64,000 nt of DNA from Phaeobacter sp. 22II1-1F12B. GTDB lineage: Bacteria > Pseudomonadota > Alphaproteobacteria > Rhodobacterales > Rhodobacteraceae. The notes under the pieces were generated by a model. It made no database searches, had not been told where the DNA came from, and worked only from the letters and a program-made list of their open reading frames with translations. The stretch lies in assembly GCF_002210165.1 (NCBI RefSeq), contig NZ_AQQP01000013.1, forward strand, positions 98,233 to 162,232, read 5' to 3'. Of this stretch, positions 1 to 8,510 are shown piece after piece; the stretch's first letter is position 1; every line of letters begins with the position of its first letter. The position numbers and the translations under genes were made by a program.

Positions 1-1129
1 CAGCACCGGCACCTGCAAAGCTCGGCGTGTAGCCGTTGAACAGGAAGTAGACCATCGCCGCGATGGGAAGAAACAAGGGAATTGACTTGTCCGGTGCGAG
101 GAATTCCGCCGGTTCGGGCATTTCGCTCCTCGGTGTCGGTTGCAACCCTGTGCGACGCGCATAGAGATCCACCCCGAGCCATACCGCCAGGTAGTAGAGA
201 AATGCCGGACCGATCGCCGCAACGACAATGTCGGTATAGGGAATGTTCAGGAACTCAGCCATGATGAAGGCCGCTGCCCCCATCACCGGCGGCGTAAGCT
301 GGCCGGCGGAGGAGGCAACGGCCTCGACCGCCCCGGCAAAGGCCGGTGGATAGCGCAGCCGCTTCATCGTGGGAATGGTGATCGAGCCGGTCGCCATGAC
401 GTTGGCCACTGCCGAACCGGTCACCGTCCCGAACATCGCCGAAGACAGGGCACAGACCTTTGCCGGGCCGCCATACGTTCGACCGGCGATCCACGTTGCC
501 ATTTTCATGAAAGCATCCGTTGCCCCGGTCGACAGCAGGAGCGCCCCCAGAAGCACATAGATCACGATGACCCGTGCCCCGATATCCGCAAGGTAGCCGA
601 ACAGGCCGGTGGTCGAGCTGTAAAATGTCTCGACAGCGGTACGTGCCGAAACGCGCGGCGGGCGCCAGGCGCCGTCGATCAGGTCATAGCCGAAATAGAA
701 ATAGATCACGGTGCAAAGGGCCAGCAGCGGCAGGAACCATCCGATCACCCGGCGCGCGGCCTCGAGGGTCAGCAGAACAGCTATCAGACCTGCCGCCTTG
801 TCGATCGGCCCATAGCGCACCATGATATCCGAAAAGCGATCCCGGTTCAGGATCACGTAGAGGCAAACCGCGAACGCCAGTAGTCCCAGCATGATGTCCA
901 CAGCCCGTTCAATCCCGCTTCGCGCACCGGTCCGCGAGGCGCGTGCCGCATAAAGAAAGAACGCGCCGCCGATACCGAAACCGATAAAGATCGGCCGCTG
1001 AACCAGCGGTTCGAACTGCCCGAATAAGGCATTGTAGAAATGCAGAGCGACGAATGCCGCCAACAATACTCCAAGCGCCTGCCCTCCGCGCCGTTCCCAA
1101 TTGGGTATTGCGGTCGATGTCTGCGTCAT
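1..1129 (-). CDS. TRAP transporter fused permease (DctQM type), 3' part outside the window
   Basis: Reading the minus strand from an ATG at 1129 gives an uninterrupted frame of 376 codons to the window edge, so the gene is cut at its 3' end by the window and is not broken. It starts MTQTSTAIPNWERRGG. Hydrophobic segments follow, and then the stretch AKVCALSSAMFGTVTGSAVANVMATGS, given here only in outline, which has the GTVTGSAVANV core typical of the large TRAP permease subunit. A small N-terminal 4-TM-like part precedes the DctM-like part, as in fused permeases that pair with TAXI binding proteins. The gene for such a binding protein lies directly upstream at 1219-2190. Role: inner-membrane, ion-driven uptake of an organic acid. 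The same family occurs again at 14971-16938. Confidence 0.9.
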   Translation of the reverse strand, partial: MTQTSTAIPNWERRGGQALGVLLAAFVALHFYNALFGQFEPLVQRPIFIGFGIGGAFFLYAARASRTGARSGIERAVDIMLGLLAFAVCLYVILNRDRFSDIMVRYGPIDKAAGLIAVLLTLEAARRVIGWFLPLLALCTVIYFYFGYDLIDGAWRPPRVSARTAVETFYSSTTGLFGYLADIGARVIVIYVLLGALLLSTGATDAFMKMATWIAGRTYGGPAKVCALSSAMFGTVTGSAVANVMATGSITIPTMKRLRYPPAFAGAVEAVASSAGQLTPPVMGAAAFIMAEFLNIPYTDIVVAAIGPAFLYYLAVWLGVDLYARRTGLQPTPRSEMPEPAEFLAPDKSIPLFLPIAAMVYFLFNGYTPSFAGAGA

Positions 1130-1152
1130 GTTCTCTCCGAGAGCGGTAACGG

Positions 1153-1173
1153 CGGGGTGCCCGCAGCACCCCG
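1153..1173 (-). terminator. Stem-loop between binding-protein and permease genes
   Basis: Perfect 8-bp inverted repeat CGGGGTGC / GCACCCCG with a 5-nt loop (1161-1165), in the 89-bp gap between the TAXI binding-protein gene and the TRAP permease gene. No U-run follows on the minus strand. It is more likely a processing or attenuation hairpin that favours the binding protein over the permease than a full terminator. Confidence 0.5.
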
Positions 1174-1218
1174 TCTGGATCAGCCTATGGCCGCCGTCGT
1201 GACGGCCCGCGATTCCGG

Positions 1219-2190
1219 TCAGCTTCCGGCCGCCTCTCTCCAGTAACGTTCCGCACCTGGATGATAGGGTATACCGGTCTCGATTGTGGCGACGGCATCG
1301 GCGGCGATGTCGTAATCCGCAAGCTGCGGCCAGGCTTCGACCAGCAGGTCCATGTTCTGGTGGATGCTGCGAGCGATGTCATAGGCGCTCTGGTCATCCA
1401 TGACGCCGGTGCGGGTCAGGAAGAAGACGTTGAGCTTGGGTACCCGCATTTCCTCGGATCCCGGAATAAGCCCTGCGGGAAGAGTCGTGAAACCGACGCC
1501 CTCCATGGCTTCTGTCGCCGCTTTCTCCTGCTCTTCGGTGAAGCCGATCAACCGCATCTTGGTGCTTGTCATCAACTCTTGCAGGGTTGCATCGACAGAG
1601 TTTGCGGCCCCGTATTTGCTATAACCGATGATCTGGCGGTTCTTGATGCCTTCCACCGCGTCGCCAACGGCGCCATGCACCAGGTCCGCGTTGATATCGA
1701 ACATGGACAGGACACCGGTCGTCAACGTCTCGGCCGCCGATCCGCGGATGCCGGGATTGAACTTCTTTCCGTCCAGTTCGTCCAGCGTCGTCACACCAGA
1801 CTCTTCGGTGACCGCGATCAGCAGGATCGAGGCGCTGTAAGGATAAAGCGCAACCGTATCTGGGATTGCGTTACCTTCGAACTTGCCGGTCCCGTTTCTG
1901 GCGGAGATCAGAATGTCGGTGGTGGCAAGCCCAAGGTCGATCTCGTCGCGCGCCAGCCGCAGCACATTGTCCACGCTGGCCCCGGTTTCGATCACGCTGA
2001 CATTGGTGCCTTCCATGCCGGTCTCGATCGCCTTGCTCATCGCAACCGAAATGGTGAAATGGCTCGACGTCGGGCTGGTCGTGCCCATCGTGAGATCCTT
2101 GGCAGATGCCGCGCCGCCAAGGGCTATCGCGCCCATGGCCGCGATAGCACCCACCGCCGCCCGGTATCCGGTCAACTTGCGTTGGATCAT
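1219..2190 (-). CDS. TAXI-family TRAP transporter solute-binding protein
   Basis: 323 aa. The N-terminus (MIQRKLTGYRAAVGAIAAMG, then ALGGAASAK) is a Sec signal peptide with a likely cut after ASA. The mature part begins DLTMGTTSPTSSHF, the usual first strand of TAXI binding proteins, and the internal motif NPGIRGSAAETLT fits the family. It should bind an organic anion in the periplasm and pass it to the fused permease encoded next. The start has a strong GGGAGGA Shine-Dalgarno (SD) sequence about 6 nt upstream. It lies 45 bp after the CoA-transferase beta gene on the same strand, so uptake and CoA transfer are probably co-expressed. The ligand cannot be read from the sequence. Confidence 0.9.
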   Translation of the reverse strand: MIQRKLTGYRAAVGAIAAMGAIALGGAASAKDLTMGTTSPTSSHFTISVAMSKAIETGMEGTNVSVIETGASVDNVLRLARDEIDLGLATTDILISARNGTGKFEGNAIPDTVALYPYSASILLIAVTEESGVTTLDELDGKKFNPGIRGSAAETLTTGVLSMFDINADLVHGAVGDAVEGIKNRQIIGYSKYGAANSVDATLQELMTSTKMRLIGFTEEQEKAATEAMEGVGFTTLPAGLIPGSEEMRVPKLNVFFLTRTGVMDDQSAYDIARSIHQNMDLLVEAWPQLADYDIAADAVATIETGIPYHPGAERYWREAAGS

Positions 2191-2235
2191 TTTATCCTCC
2201 CGTTTTTGCCTTTAAAGTAACGTCAGCCCGGTCGC

Positions 2236-3003
2236 TTAAGCACGCAGGGCCCCCGATGTATCGATCCGCTCTCTCAGAACGCGCAATTCTTCCTCCGTTG
2301 GTGGCCGCGTTTGCGGCACCTCGCCTCTGATCGCCAGATCGAACCCCGTATGACGCTGGACCTCTTCGGGCGTATTTCCCGCATGCACCGATTTCAGTCG
2401 CATTCGCAGCGTCGTCTTGTCGAAATCCATAACCGCTCGCGGTGTCACCACCAGGCGCGGTCCTTCATTGACCAGCCCGGCGTCGCGTTTCGCGGCAGGC
2501 CCGGACAGATGTCCGGGTATTGTGATGAAATCGACCGTTTCCACAAAGTTTCGCGCCGTATGCACGGTGGGGCAAATGTAATACCGCGACGAGGTGTGGC
2601 AGTATGACAGGTTTGCTGCCCCCGGCCCGCGCATCTTTGGTGCGTGCAGCGTGCCGCCGACGTGGTGCAGGTTGATGTTGCCGTACACATCGTGCTGCAA
2701 GCCACTGTGAAAGAAAAAATCCAGCCCGTGATGGCTGTGGCCGAACAACTCGATAAAGGTCTCGGCGGCCTCGCAGCGGCCGAGCGCACGATCGTCCAGC
2801 ATCGACGGATACAAACGCCCCGGCTCGGGGTTGAAGAACATCTCGCCGCCGACCGTCAGGTTCGGTGCATGCAGCTCGCGGGCTAGCGCAATGGCCGCCA
2901 TCGGCACCAACGCGGCTGCACCCGCCGCACCCAGTTCTCCGTCGGCCAGATCGCGGGCCAACACGACGACCATCTGTTCAATTGGGGAAACCGCTGCACT
3001 CAT
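2236..3003 (-). CDS. Family I CoA-transferase, beta subunit (GctB/IpdB-like)
   Basis: 255 aa, close to the usual size of GctB/IpdB-type subunits. The segment LTVGGEMFFNPEPG places a Glu at residue 54, where beta subunits of family I CoA-transferases carry the Glu that forms the acyl-glutamyl-CoA intermediate. That assignment is positional and needs an alignment. Later motifs DVYGNINLHHVG and FVETVDFITIPGH are typical of the C-terminal half. Its start overlaps the alpha-subunit stop by 4 bp (ATGA), so the two are translationally coupled. Likely role: moving CoA onto an imported carboxylic acid in the cytoplasm. An IpdB-like ring hydrolase, which is a CoA-transferase homologue, is the main alternative. 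Confidence 0.82.
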   Translation of the reverse strand: MSAAVSPIEQMVVVLARDLADGELGAAGAAALVPMAAIALARELHAPNLTVGGEMFFNPEPGRLYPSMLDDRALGRCEAAETFIELFGHSHHGLDFFFHSGLQHDVYGNINLHHVGGTLHAPKMRGPGAANLSYCHTSSRYYICPTVHTARNFVETVDFITIPGHLSGPAAKRDAGLVNEGPRLVVTPRAVMDFDKTTLRMRLKSVHAGNTPEEVQRHTGFDLAIRGEVPQTRPPTEEELRVLRERIDTSGALRA

Positions 3004-3953
3004 TCGTTCCGTGCCTCGGCTTCGAGCACGGCGAAATACCCGGCTCCCCCGACCGCTTCGATGTAGTCGCTCTGGTTTTTCGGTCCGGTCACATGGCGGG
3101 CGATATAGGTGTCCAGCCCCGTGCTGTCGCCGGTCCGGGCGGCATCCCCCAGATCGGCGTAGGCGTCGATATGGTCCTCGTCCATCGCATAGTTGGGAAA
3201 GCTCGCGGTTGGGTGCGCGCCATAGGGCACCTCGACCACGGCATCGACATAATAAGACGGCACGGTAACCCGCGAGGGATCGTCCAGAACGACCTCGTCC
3301 GGCACGATCCGGTCCACGCTGGCAATGACCATGTCAGACGCGCGTGCCATCAGCTGATCGGCGTAGACCATCGTGCTGAGATGGCGCAGGTTTCCCCAAC
3401 GGTCGGCTTCCTGCGCGTGCAAGAACGTCACTCTGGGGCGGATCGGCCCGACGGCGTGAATACGGCGGCCGGAGAACGGGCAGTCGATTTCGTGCAAAAG
3501 CGGGTTGTGCTTCAGAACGTCCGATCCGCGCAGCGCGTCGATTGGCTGGAACGGCACGCCATGAGCCGACGCCATCAGCCCGCCCACCACGGTCAGCGCA
3601 TCCAGCGCGTGCGCGGTCACCTGCCCTGCCTCGACCGCGCGGCGGAAATTGGGGCAAAGCCGGTTTTCCAGCGTAACGCCGGGAATAAAGACCTGTGCGA
3701 CCGCGCCTGCCGCAATCATCAGGTCGACATCATACCCCGCGCCCGGCGAGGAATACACATGCAGACCATCTGCGCCCGCGGCCAGCAACGCGCGCACCAG
3801 TGCGACAGGGCGGCTTTGCTTGAACAGACCACCGAGACAAAGCTCGGGGCGTTCTTCCAAAGCGCCTCGTGCCAGCCGGGCTGCGTCTTGCAGGCCTGTG
3901 ACCTTGCTGCGACGTGTGGGTTTCGCTTGGCCTTCCATCGTTGGGCGTGCCAC
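3000..3953 (-). CDS. Family I CoA-transferase, alpha subunit (GctA/IpdA-like)
   Basis: 317 aa. GGLFKQSRPVALVRALLAAG followed by GLHVYSSPGAGYDVDLMIAAG matches the N-terminal half of family I CoA-transferase alpha subunits, and VTFLHAQEADRWGNLRH is the characteristic 'AxxADxxGN' region. It forms the partner of the beta subunit encoded directly downstream. The frame opens at a GTG at 3953; an in-frame ATG at 3938 is the alternative, and neither has a clear SD. This is the first gene of the minus-strand run down to position 1. Its upstream region holds one of the three CACATATGTG palindromes (4034-4043), so IclR control is plausible. Confidence 0.85.
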   Translation of the reverse strand: MARPTMEGQAKPTRRSKVTGLQDAARLARGALEERPELCLGGLFKQSRPVALVRALLAAGADGLHVYSSPGAGYDVDLMIAAGAVAQVFIPGVTLENRLCPNFRRAVEAGQVTAHALDALTVVGGLMASAHGVPFQPIDALRGSDVLKHNPLLHEIDCPFSGRRIHAVGPIRPRVTFLHAQEADRWGNLRHLSTMVYADQLMARASDMVIASVDRIVPDEVVLDDPSRVTVPSYYVDAVVEVPYGAHPTASFPNYAMDEDHIDAYADLGDAARTGDSTGLDTYIARHVTGPKNQSDYIEAVGGAGYFAVLEAEARNE

Positions 3954-4033
3954 TCCGATAGTGATTGCGCTGACCCATCCTAGTTGACGCTATGGGGTCC
4001 ATCACCTTCCGACTAGCGCAAAGCCTGATCGAA

Positions 4034-4043
4034 CACATATGTG
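4034..4043. promoter_or_regulatory. Palindrome CACATATGTG, candidate IclR operator 1
   Basis: Perfect 10-bp palindrome in the context AACACATATGTGGAAA, 81 bp upstream of the CoA-transferase alpha start. The same core recurs at 5940-5949 (with AA before it and GAAA after it) and at 11241-11250, all in promoter regions near the iclR-type gene at 9696-10520. Confidence 0.6.
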
Positions 4044-4084
4044 GAAATGCTTGCGCCCGGTTCCTGACAGGCAATTGAGACCGG

Positions 4085-5512
4085 TCAGAACCACCCTGCC
4101 GCGACACCGCCGCCAACGATGAGCGTGATGAGGAGGATGCTCGCAACACCGAAGATCCCGTTCCACCGCAAGCCGATGGTCAGCGGCCGCTCGCCCACGA
4201 TGGAGGAGGCGTAGACCACCGCCGTGATGGCCGGTCCCATGCAGATGATGCTGCTCCAGCCACCAGCCAGTGCAAGGCCCAGAGCAAGCGGCGACAAACC
4301 TTCCACGCCGACGCGGTTGACCACCTCTGCCAGCAGGACCACCGAGATCATCGGATGCACGCCCAGCAGCCCCGTCAGAAACACCGTCATGATCAACAGC
4401 ACGACGGTCAGCACAGGCCGCGTTGCGATCCAGCCAAGATGGTCGGCAATCCATTCGACCGGAACGACCTCCAGCGCGACGAGGCCGATGAACCCCGCCG
4501 ACGCGATGACGCTCATTTCGGTCGCGAAACCCGGTGCCTGGGTCACAAACCGGCGCGATATACCGGCAAGGCTGCCACTGCCGCTGCGCATAACCGACCA
4601 GAGCAGCGCATAGATCGGCACGATGGTGATCAGGACGGTCTGGAAACTGTACTGGGTCAACCGGTCCAGCGTGACCACGGCGGCGCCCAAAAAAAGCACA
4701 TGCCCGGACACGATCAGGACGGCCCAGGGGCTCCAGTCCGGCAAGTCACCGCTCAGGGCCGGTGCCCGGCCGCGCGCCGAGGGCGGGCGCCACCATTCCA
4801 CCGTGTCGAACAGCCATCCCAGAAGAAACAGAATCCCGGCCAGAGCAATCCCGTAAGGCGCCAGGGTCGTCCATTCGAGCCCCGGTATTGTGAGAATCAT
4901 CAGATTGAGAGCGATTCCGAACGGCGTCCAGAACGCGATCGAGGAAAACCCCCGCATACAGGCGCTCACCATCCTGCGCTTGCGAGCCTGGAACACGAAT
5001 TCGTCCATCTCGTGCCGATGCGCCGCCAGCCCTTTCATTATGATCTCCAGCATCACCCCAAGCCCGCCGAGATTTAGAAGCACCCCGAACAGATGCCCGC
5101 CCGCACCCAGAGAGGCGTAGCGACGGGTCGGCGGCTGCAGTGTCAGGAATTCACCGGCAACCTCGACAATCGGGTCTTGGGTGGCCGCGATGCGCAGGAA
5201 GGCGACAGCCGTCAGCAGAGCGGACAGGAACACGACGCGCCCCGCCGCCTGGACGAAGATGCCGGGGTCGATTCCATTGGCCAGCGCCAGAAGGGCGATC
5301 GCGAGCGAGAAGAAAAGCAGCACCCATCCGACACGGGCGATGTAGCGGGACGAAATGGCAAGATAGATGCAGAAAAACGGCGCGGCAGCGATGGACGCGA
5401 CGGCGGAGGGCAAGACACCCTGAATGATGGCAGCGCCAAGACAAATCAGCAGACAAATGGCCGTAAACCTGTTGCGCTTGCCGGAACGTTTCAGGCGCTC
5501 GACAGGCGACAT
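4085..5512 (-). CDS. Polytopic membrane protein, putative transporter of unknown family
   Basis: 475 aa, about 11-13 hydrophobic segments. The first (residues about 15-45) follows a short basic N-terminus, MSPVERLKRSGKRNR. A glycine-rich stretch, ASLGAGGHLFGVLLNLGGLG, and a late GVHPMISVVLLAEVV plus GGWSSIICMGPAITAVVYAS recall the re-entrant regions of ion-transporter-superfamily permeases (ArsB/NhaD/DASS-like), but no specific family motif is recognised. It sits alone on the minus strand between the CoA-transferase operon and MmgE, within the same presumptive catabolic regulon. Its 5' region holds an inverted repeat at 5539-5557. Substrate transport is inferred from context only. Confidence 0.75.
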   Translation of the reverse strand: MSPVERLKRSGKRNRFTAICLLICLGAAIIQGVLPSAVASIAAAPFFCIYLAISSRYIARVGWVLLFFSLAIALLALANGIDPGIFVQAAGRVVFLSALLTAVAFLRIAATQDPIVEVAGEFLTLQPPTRRYASLGAGGHLFGVLLNLGGLGVMLEIIMKGLAAHRHEMDEFVFQARKRRMVSACMRGFSSIAFWTPFGIALNLMILTIPGLEWTTLAPYGIALAGILFLLGWLFDTVEWWRPPSARGRAPALSGDLPDWSPWAVLIVSGHVLFLGAAVVTLDRLTQYSFQTVLITIVPIYALLWSVMRSGSGSLAGISRRFVTQAPGFATEMSVIASAGFIGLVALEVVPVEWIADHLGWIATRPVLTVVLLIMTVFLTGLLGVHPMISVVLLAEVVNRVGVEGLSPLALGLALAGGWSSIICMGPAITAVVYASSIVGERPLTIGLRWNGIFGVASILLITLIVGGGVAAGWF

Positions 5513-6021
5513 CTGCCCCCCCTTTTCCGAAGGCGCTCGTTGTGTCTGTGACGCAACGGCAGATGCGGTCTTTCATGGCACGACGGCGGAAATGCGATGC
5601 CGACAATTTCCCATTCACAGGCAAGGACACACAAGGTGCTCATCTTGTCGGCGCAGGGCGGACTAGCCCGGATTTGTGGTGGCACTGACCGCCTTGGTTC
5701 CGGGCCTCCGAGGATACATCGTCTGGCGGTCAATGACACAACGATGCCTCGAAATGTCTCTCCGCACATGCGTGCTTGTCTGCCCGACTTTTCACGCCGA
5801 TACCCTCAACCACGTCTGTTCTTCTTTCCGAAGTTCTACGGTCACGTCCAACGCCCGATCCTGCACGGAAACAGAGGAAGGATGAGCACCCAGAATATCC
5901 AACGGCAGCAAGGATCACAACGCAAGCATCCCGCTCCAACACATATGTGCGAAAGAGTGGGGCCGAGAGTTGATAGCGCCCGCCTTGATGAGGCAATATG
6001 CAGTGTCAGAGAAAGAAGTGG
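5513..6021. other. Intergenic divergent promoter region, no gene seen
   Basis: 509 bp between the membrane-protein start and the MmgE/PrpD start. Open frames here show no family resemblance and are taken as chance. Regulatory candidates: an inverted repeat at 5539-5557 (GTTG, GTC, 3-nt spacer, GAC, CAAC) just upstream of the membrane protein, and the CACATATGTG palindrome at 5940-5949 before MmgE. Confidence 0.6.
5940..5949. promoter_or_regulatory. Palindrome CACATATGTG, candidate IclR operator 2
   Basis: Second perfect copy, 72 bp upstream of the chosen MmgE/PrpD start. Flanks AA on the left and CGAAA on the right resemble those of copy 1 (AA, GAAA), which extends the shared site beyond the 10-bp core. 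Confidence 0.6.
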
Positions 6022-7452
6022 ATGATCAGCGATTTCACCATCCGTTTGTCGCGGTTCGTCGCCGCGCCGCACCGGCTGAGCGTTGCAGACGCCGAGCAGG
6101 CCGCGCTTTGCGTTGAGGATACCATAGCCGCCATCTATGGCGGGTGGCATGAACCGGTGGTTCGCCGGCTGGCGGCGCTTGACGCGGGCGGACCGGCAGT
6201 CCCGGCAGGAGCTGCTGAAGGTGGCAGTCCCGAACAGGCCGCGTTCCTGAACGCGGTTGCCGGTCATGCGCTCGATTTCGACGATGTCCATACGGTCAGC
6301 GTCACCCATCCCAGTGTTGTAATCGTGTCGGCGCTGCTGGCCACCGTGGATGTCCGGCCGGACACGGCCGGCCGCATTGCCCCCGCGCTTGCGGTCGGAA
6401 CAGCCGTCAATGTCGCGCTCGGTCAGATCCTGGGTTTTGGCCACTACAACAAGGGCTGGCACGCAACGTCGACCATCGGGGTTCTGGCATCGGCGGCAGC
6501 GGTCGCGCATCAGCTTGGGCTCGACGACGACGCAGTCCGCAACGCCCTGTCCCTGGCCGCGTCGCTGGCCGGGGGAATGCAGATCAATTTCGGCGCCATG
6601 GCGAAACCGATCCAGGCCGGAAACGCCGCCCTTGTCGGATTGCGGGCCACCCGGATGGCCGAGGCCGGCATCACGGGCGCCCCGGACATCTTCGCGGCGC
6701 GCGGCTTCTTCGACCTTTATGCCGGCCCGGACGGGATTGCGGCCGACCCCGCAGCGGTGGAACCGCGGATCGATCTGGGCACGGTGTCCCGCAAGCTGTA
6801 TCCCTGCTGCTACCTCACCCACAGGATGATCGCCGCCGGGCGGCACCTTCACGCCGAACGCGGCGGCGAGGCGGTGCCCGAAGGATCGGTGATTGAAATG
6901 ACAGTGCCCGAAAGCGTCATGGTCCCGTTGCATGTCACCGACCCCAAAGATGGAATGCAGGCCAAGTTCTGTGCCGCCTATACGCTCGCCGTGGCCCTGC
7001 AGCAGGGCCAGGTCGGGCTGGTGGATTTCGAAGGGGACAGCCCCCATCGCCCCGCGGTGCGCCGGCTTATGGACATGGTGCATATCCAAACCATGCCGGA
7101 AGCGGGGCGGGATCACGCTGGCGTGGACCATGGGACGGTCCATGTCCGCCTGCGCAAAGGGAACGTAACCCTGGCCGAAACCTCGGTCGCGGCGCACCCC
7201 GGCTCTCCCTCGGATCCGGCAACCCCTGCCGCGATCGGCGACAAAATCGCCGATTGCCTCGGAAAATATCGCAGGGACGGGGGCGCGGCGCCCTCTGCCA
7301 GTGCGTTCCGCCGGGATCTGCGCACGCGGCTGCATCTGCCGCCACTGCGAGAGGCGTCGGCCCCCGACGGGCAAAAAAACCATGCGCGGCAGGACAAGCC
7401 CGTGAAGGAAATGTCCAGCGCCGATCAAACACCGTCTGAAAGGACCGTCTGA
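6022..7452 (+). CDS. MmgE/PrpD family protein
   Basis: 476 aa from the ATG at 6022. An earlier in-frame ATG at 5998 is possible, but an AGAAAGAAG SD stands just before 6022 and homologues begin near MISDFTIRLSRF. GHALDFDDVH...HPS at residues 81-98 is the family signature in the all-helical domain. Family members include 2-methylcitrate dehydratase (PrpD) and cis-aconitate decarboxylase, so dehydration or decarboxylation of a branched tri- or dicarboxylate is the generic expectation. Its stop overlaps the next ACAD start (TGATG at 7450-7454), so it is the first gene of a three-gene operon with two ACADs. A role in acyl-CoA catabolism other than the methylcitrate cycle is likely, because no prpB/C is nearby. 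Confidence 0.85.
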   Translation: MISDFTIRLSRFVAAPHRLSVADAEQAALCVEDTIAAIYGGWHEPVVRRLAALDAGGPAVPAGAAEGGSPEQAAFLNAVAGHALDFDDVHTVSVTHPSVVIVSALLATVDVRPDTAGRIAPALAVGTAVNVALGQILGFGHYNKGWHATSTIGVLASAAAVAHQLGLDDDAVRNALSLAASLAGGMQINFGAMAKPIQAGNAALVGLRATRMAEAGITGAPDIFAARGFFDLYAGPDGIAADPAAVEPRIDLGTVSRKLYPCCYLTHRMIAAGRHLHAERGGEAVPEGSVIEMTVPESVMVPLHVTDPKDGMQAKFCAAYTLAVALQQGQVGLVDFEGDSPHRPAVRRLMDMVHIQTMPEAGRDHAGVDHGTVHVRLRKGNVTLAETSVAAHPGSPSDPATPAAIGDKIADCLGKYRRDGGAAPSASAFRRDLRTRLHLPPLREASAPDGQKNHARQDKPVKEMSSADQTPSERTV

Positions 7453-8510
7453 TGGAATCGATGATTCATGACATGGCAGAGCGACTGTTCCGCGACCATG
7501 TCACCCACCGCATGCGCGAAGACGCCGCCTCGGGACAATGCCCCGAGGCGCTCTGGACGCAGATCGAGGAGGCAGGGTTAACCATGGCGCTGGTGCCAGA
7601 GGACGCAGGCGGTTTCGGCGTGCCACCGGCCGAGGCGCTCGGTCTTGTGCGTATTGTCGGGGCGCATGGCCTGCCCTTGCCTCTGGCTGAAACCCTGATC
7701 GCAAACGCCGTTCTGGCGGCCGCGAATATGGCCCTTCCCGGTGGCAGGCTGACCATCGCCGAAGGCGAAGCGCTGCGGTTGGAACGGCGCGGCAAGAAGA
7801 TCCATGCGAGCGGGCATCTGACACTGGTGCCCTTTGCCCGCTGGGCGAACCGGATCGTGACCATTGGCGTCCTGGACGGTGTCGATCACGTCCTGTCCCT
7901 GCCGGTGAAGGATCTGATCGTTGACCCGGCGCAGGATTTTGCCGGGATGCCACGCGACGACATCGAACTCGATTATACCCTGACAGAGACCGATGTCACC
8001 CCCTTGCCACGACCCGTGGGAGGGATGCGCGGGCTTGGTGCACTTATCCGCAGTCTTGCCACCACCGGGGCGATGGAGACCATCCTGAAGATGAGCGTTC
8101 AATACGCCAACGACCGGGTGCAGTTCGGACGGCCAATCGGCAGGTTCCAGGCGATCCAGCACAATCTTGCGACAATGGCCGGAGAAACCGCAGCCTCGCG
8201 CACGGCCGCCGAGATGGCGGCCGGCAGCTATGACACACCGGCCTTTGCGCTGGCCGTTGCCGCCGCCAAGGCCCGCGCCGGAGAAGCGGCCGAGAAGGTC
8301 GGGGCCCTGGCCCACCAGATTCACGGGGCCATCGGTTATACCCAGGAACACGCGCTTCACCATTTCACCAAACGGATTTGGGGCTGGCGTGACGAGTTCG
8401 GCACCGAGCTTGACTGGACCAGGGAACTTGGGCGGGCCGCCCTGTCGAGCCCCCACGACACCTTCTGGCATTTCATCACAGACAGCGCTGCAAAAGGGAC
8501 CCAGGCATGA
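7452..8510 (+). CDS. Acyl-CoA dehydrogenase-family protein, degenerate (partner) subunit
   Basis: 352 aa, short for an ACAD. The C-terminal helical domain is clear: RVQFGRPIGRFQAIQH, then HQIHGAIGYTQEHALHHFTK. The mid-domain FAD/substrate motif (S/T-E-P-x-x-G-S-D) is missing and that region is shortened. The gene overlaps MmgE by 1 bp and the next, canonical ACAD by 4 bp. A short subunit without the motif beside a full one is the arrangement of heterotetrameric ACADs such as ChsE1-ChsE2 of steroid side-chain catabolism. Inference: this is a structural or FAD-sharing partner of the 8507-9655 product, desaturating an acyl-CoA. Confidence 0.85.
   Translation: MESMIHDMAERLFRDHVTHRMREDAASGQCPEALWTQIEEAGLTMALVPEDAGGFGVPPAEALGLVRIVGAHGLPLPLAETLIANAVLAAANMALPGGRLTIAEGEALRLERRGKKIHASGHLTLVPFARWANRIVTIGVLDGVDHVLSLPVKDLIVDPAQDFAGMPRDDIELDYTLTETDVTPLPRPVGGMRGLGALIRSLATTGAMETILKMSVQYANDRVQFGRPIGRFQAIQHNLATMAGETAASRTAAEMAAGSYDTPAFALAVAAAKARAGEAAEKVGALAHQIHGAIGYTQEHALHHFTKRIWGWRDEFGTELDWTRELGRAALSSPHDTFWHFITDSAAKGTQA

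Noticed and set aside
140..883. Long plus-strand open frame (247 codons)
   Set aside because: It runs antisense to the TRAP permease frame, is rich in Arg/His/Gln, and has no family motif; a common result of GC-rich third positions.
2236..3953. Naming the CoA-transferase genes ipdA/ipdB
   Set aside because: Size and neighbourhood fit, but Glu54 points to a true transferase; a symbol would claim too much.
5842..7428. 528-codon minus-strand open frame
   Set aside because: It lies opposite the MmgE/PrpD gene, which has clear family motifs and an SD; the antisense product resembles nothing.
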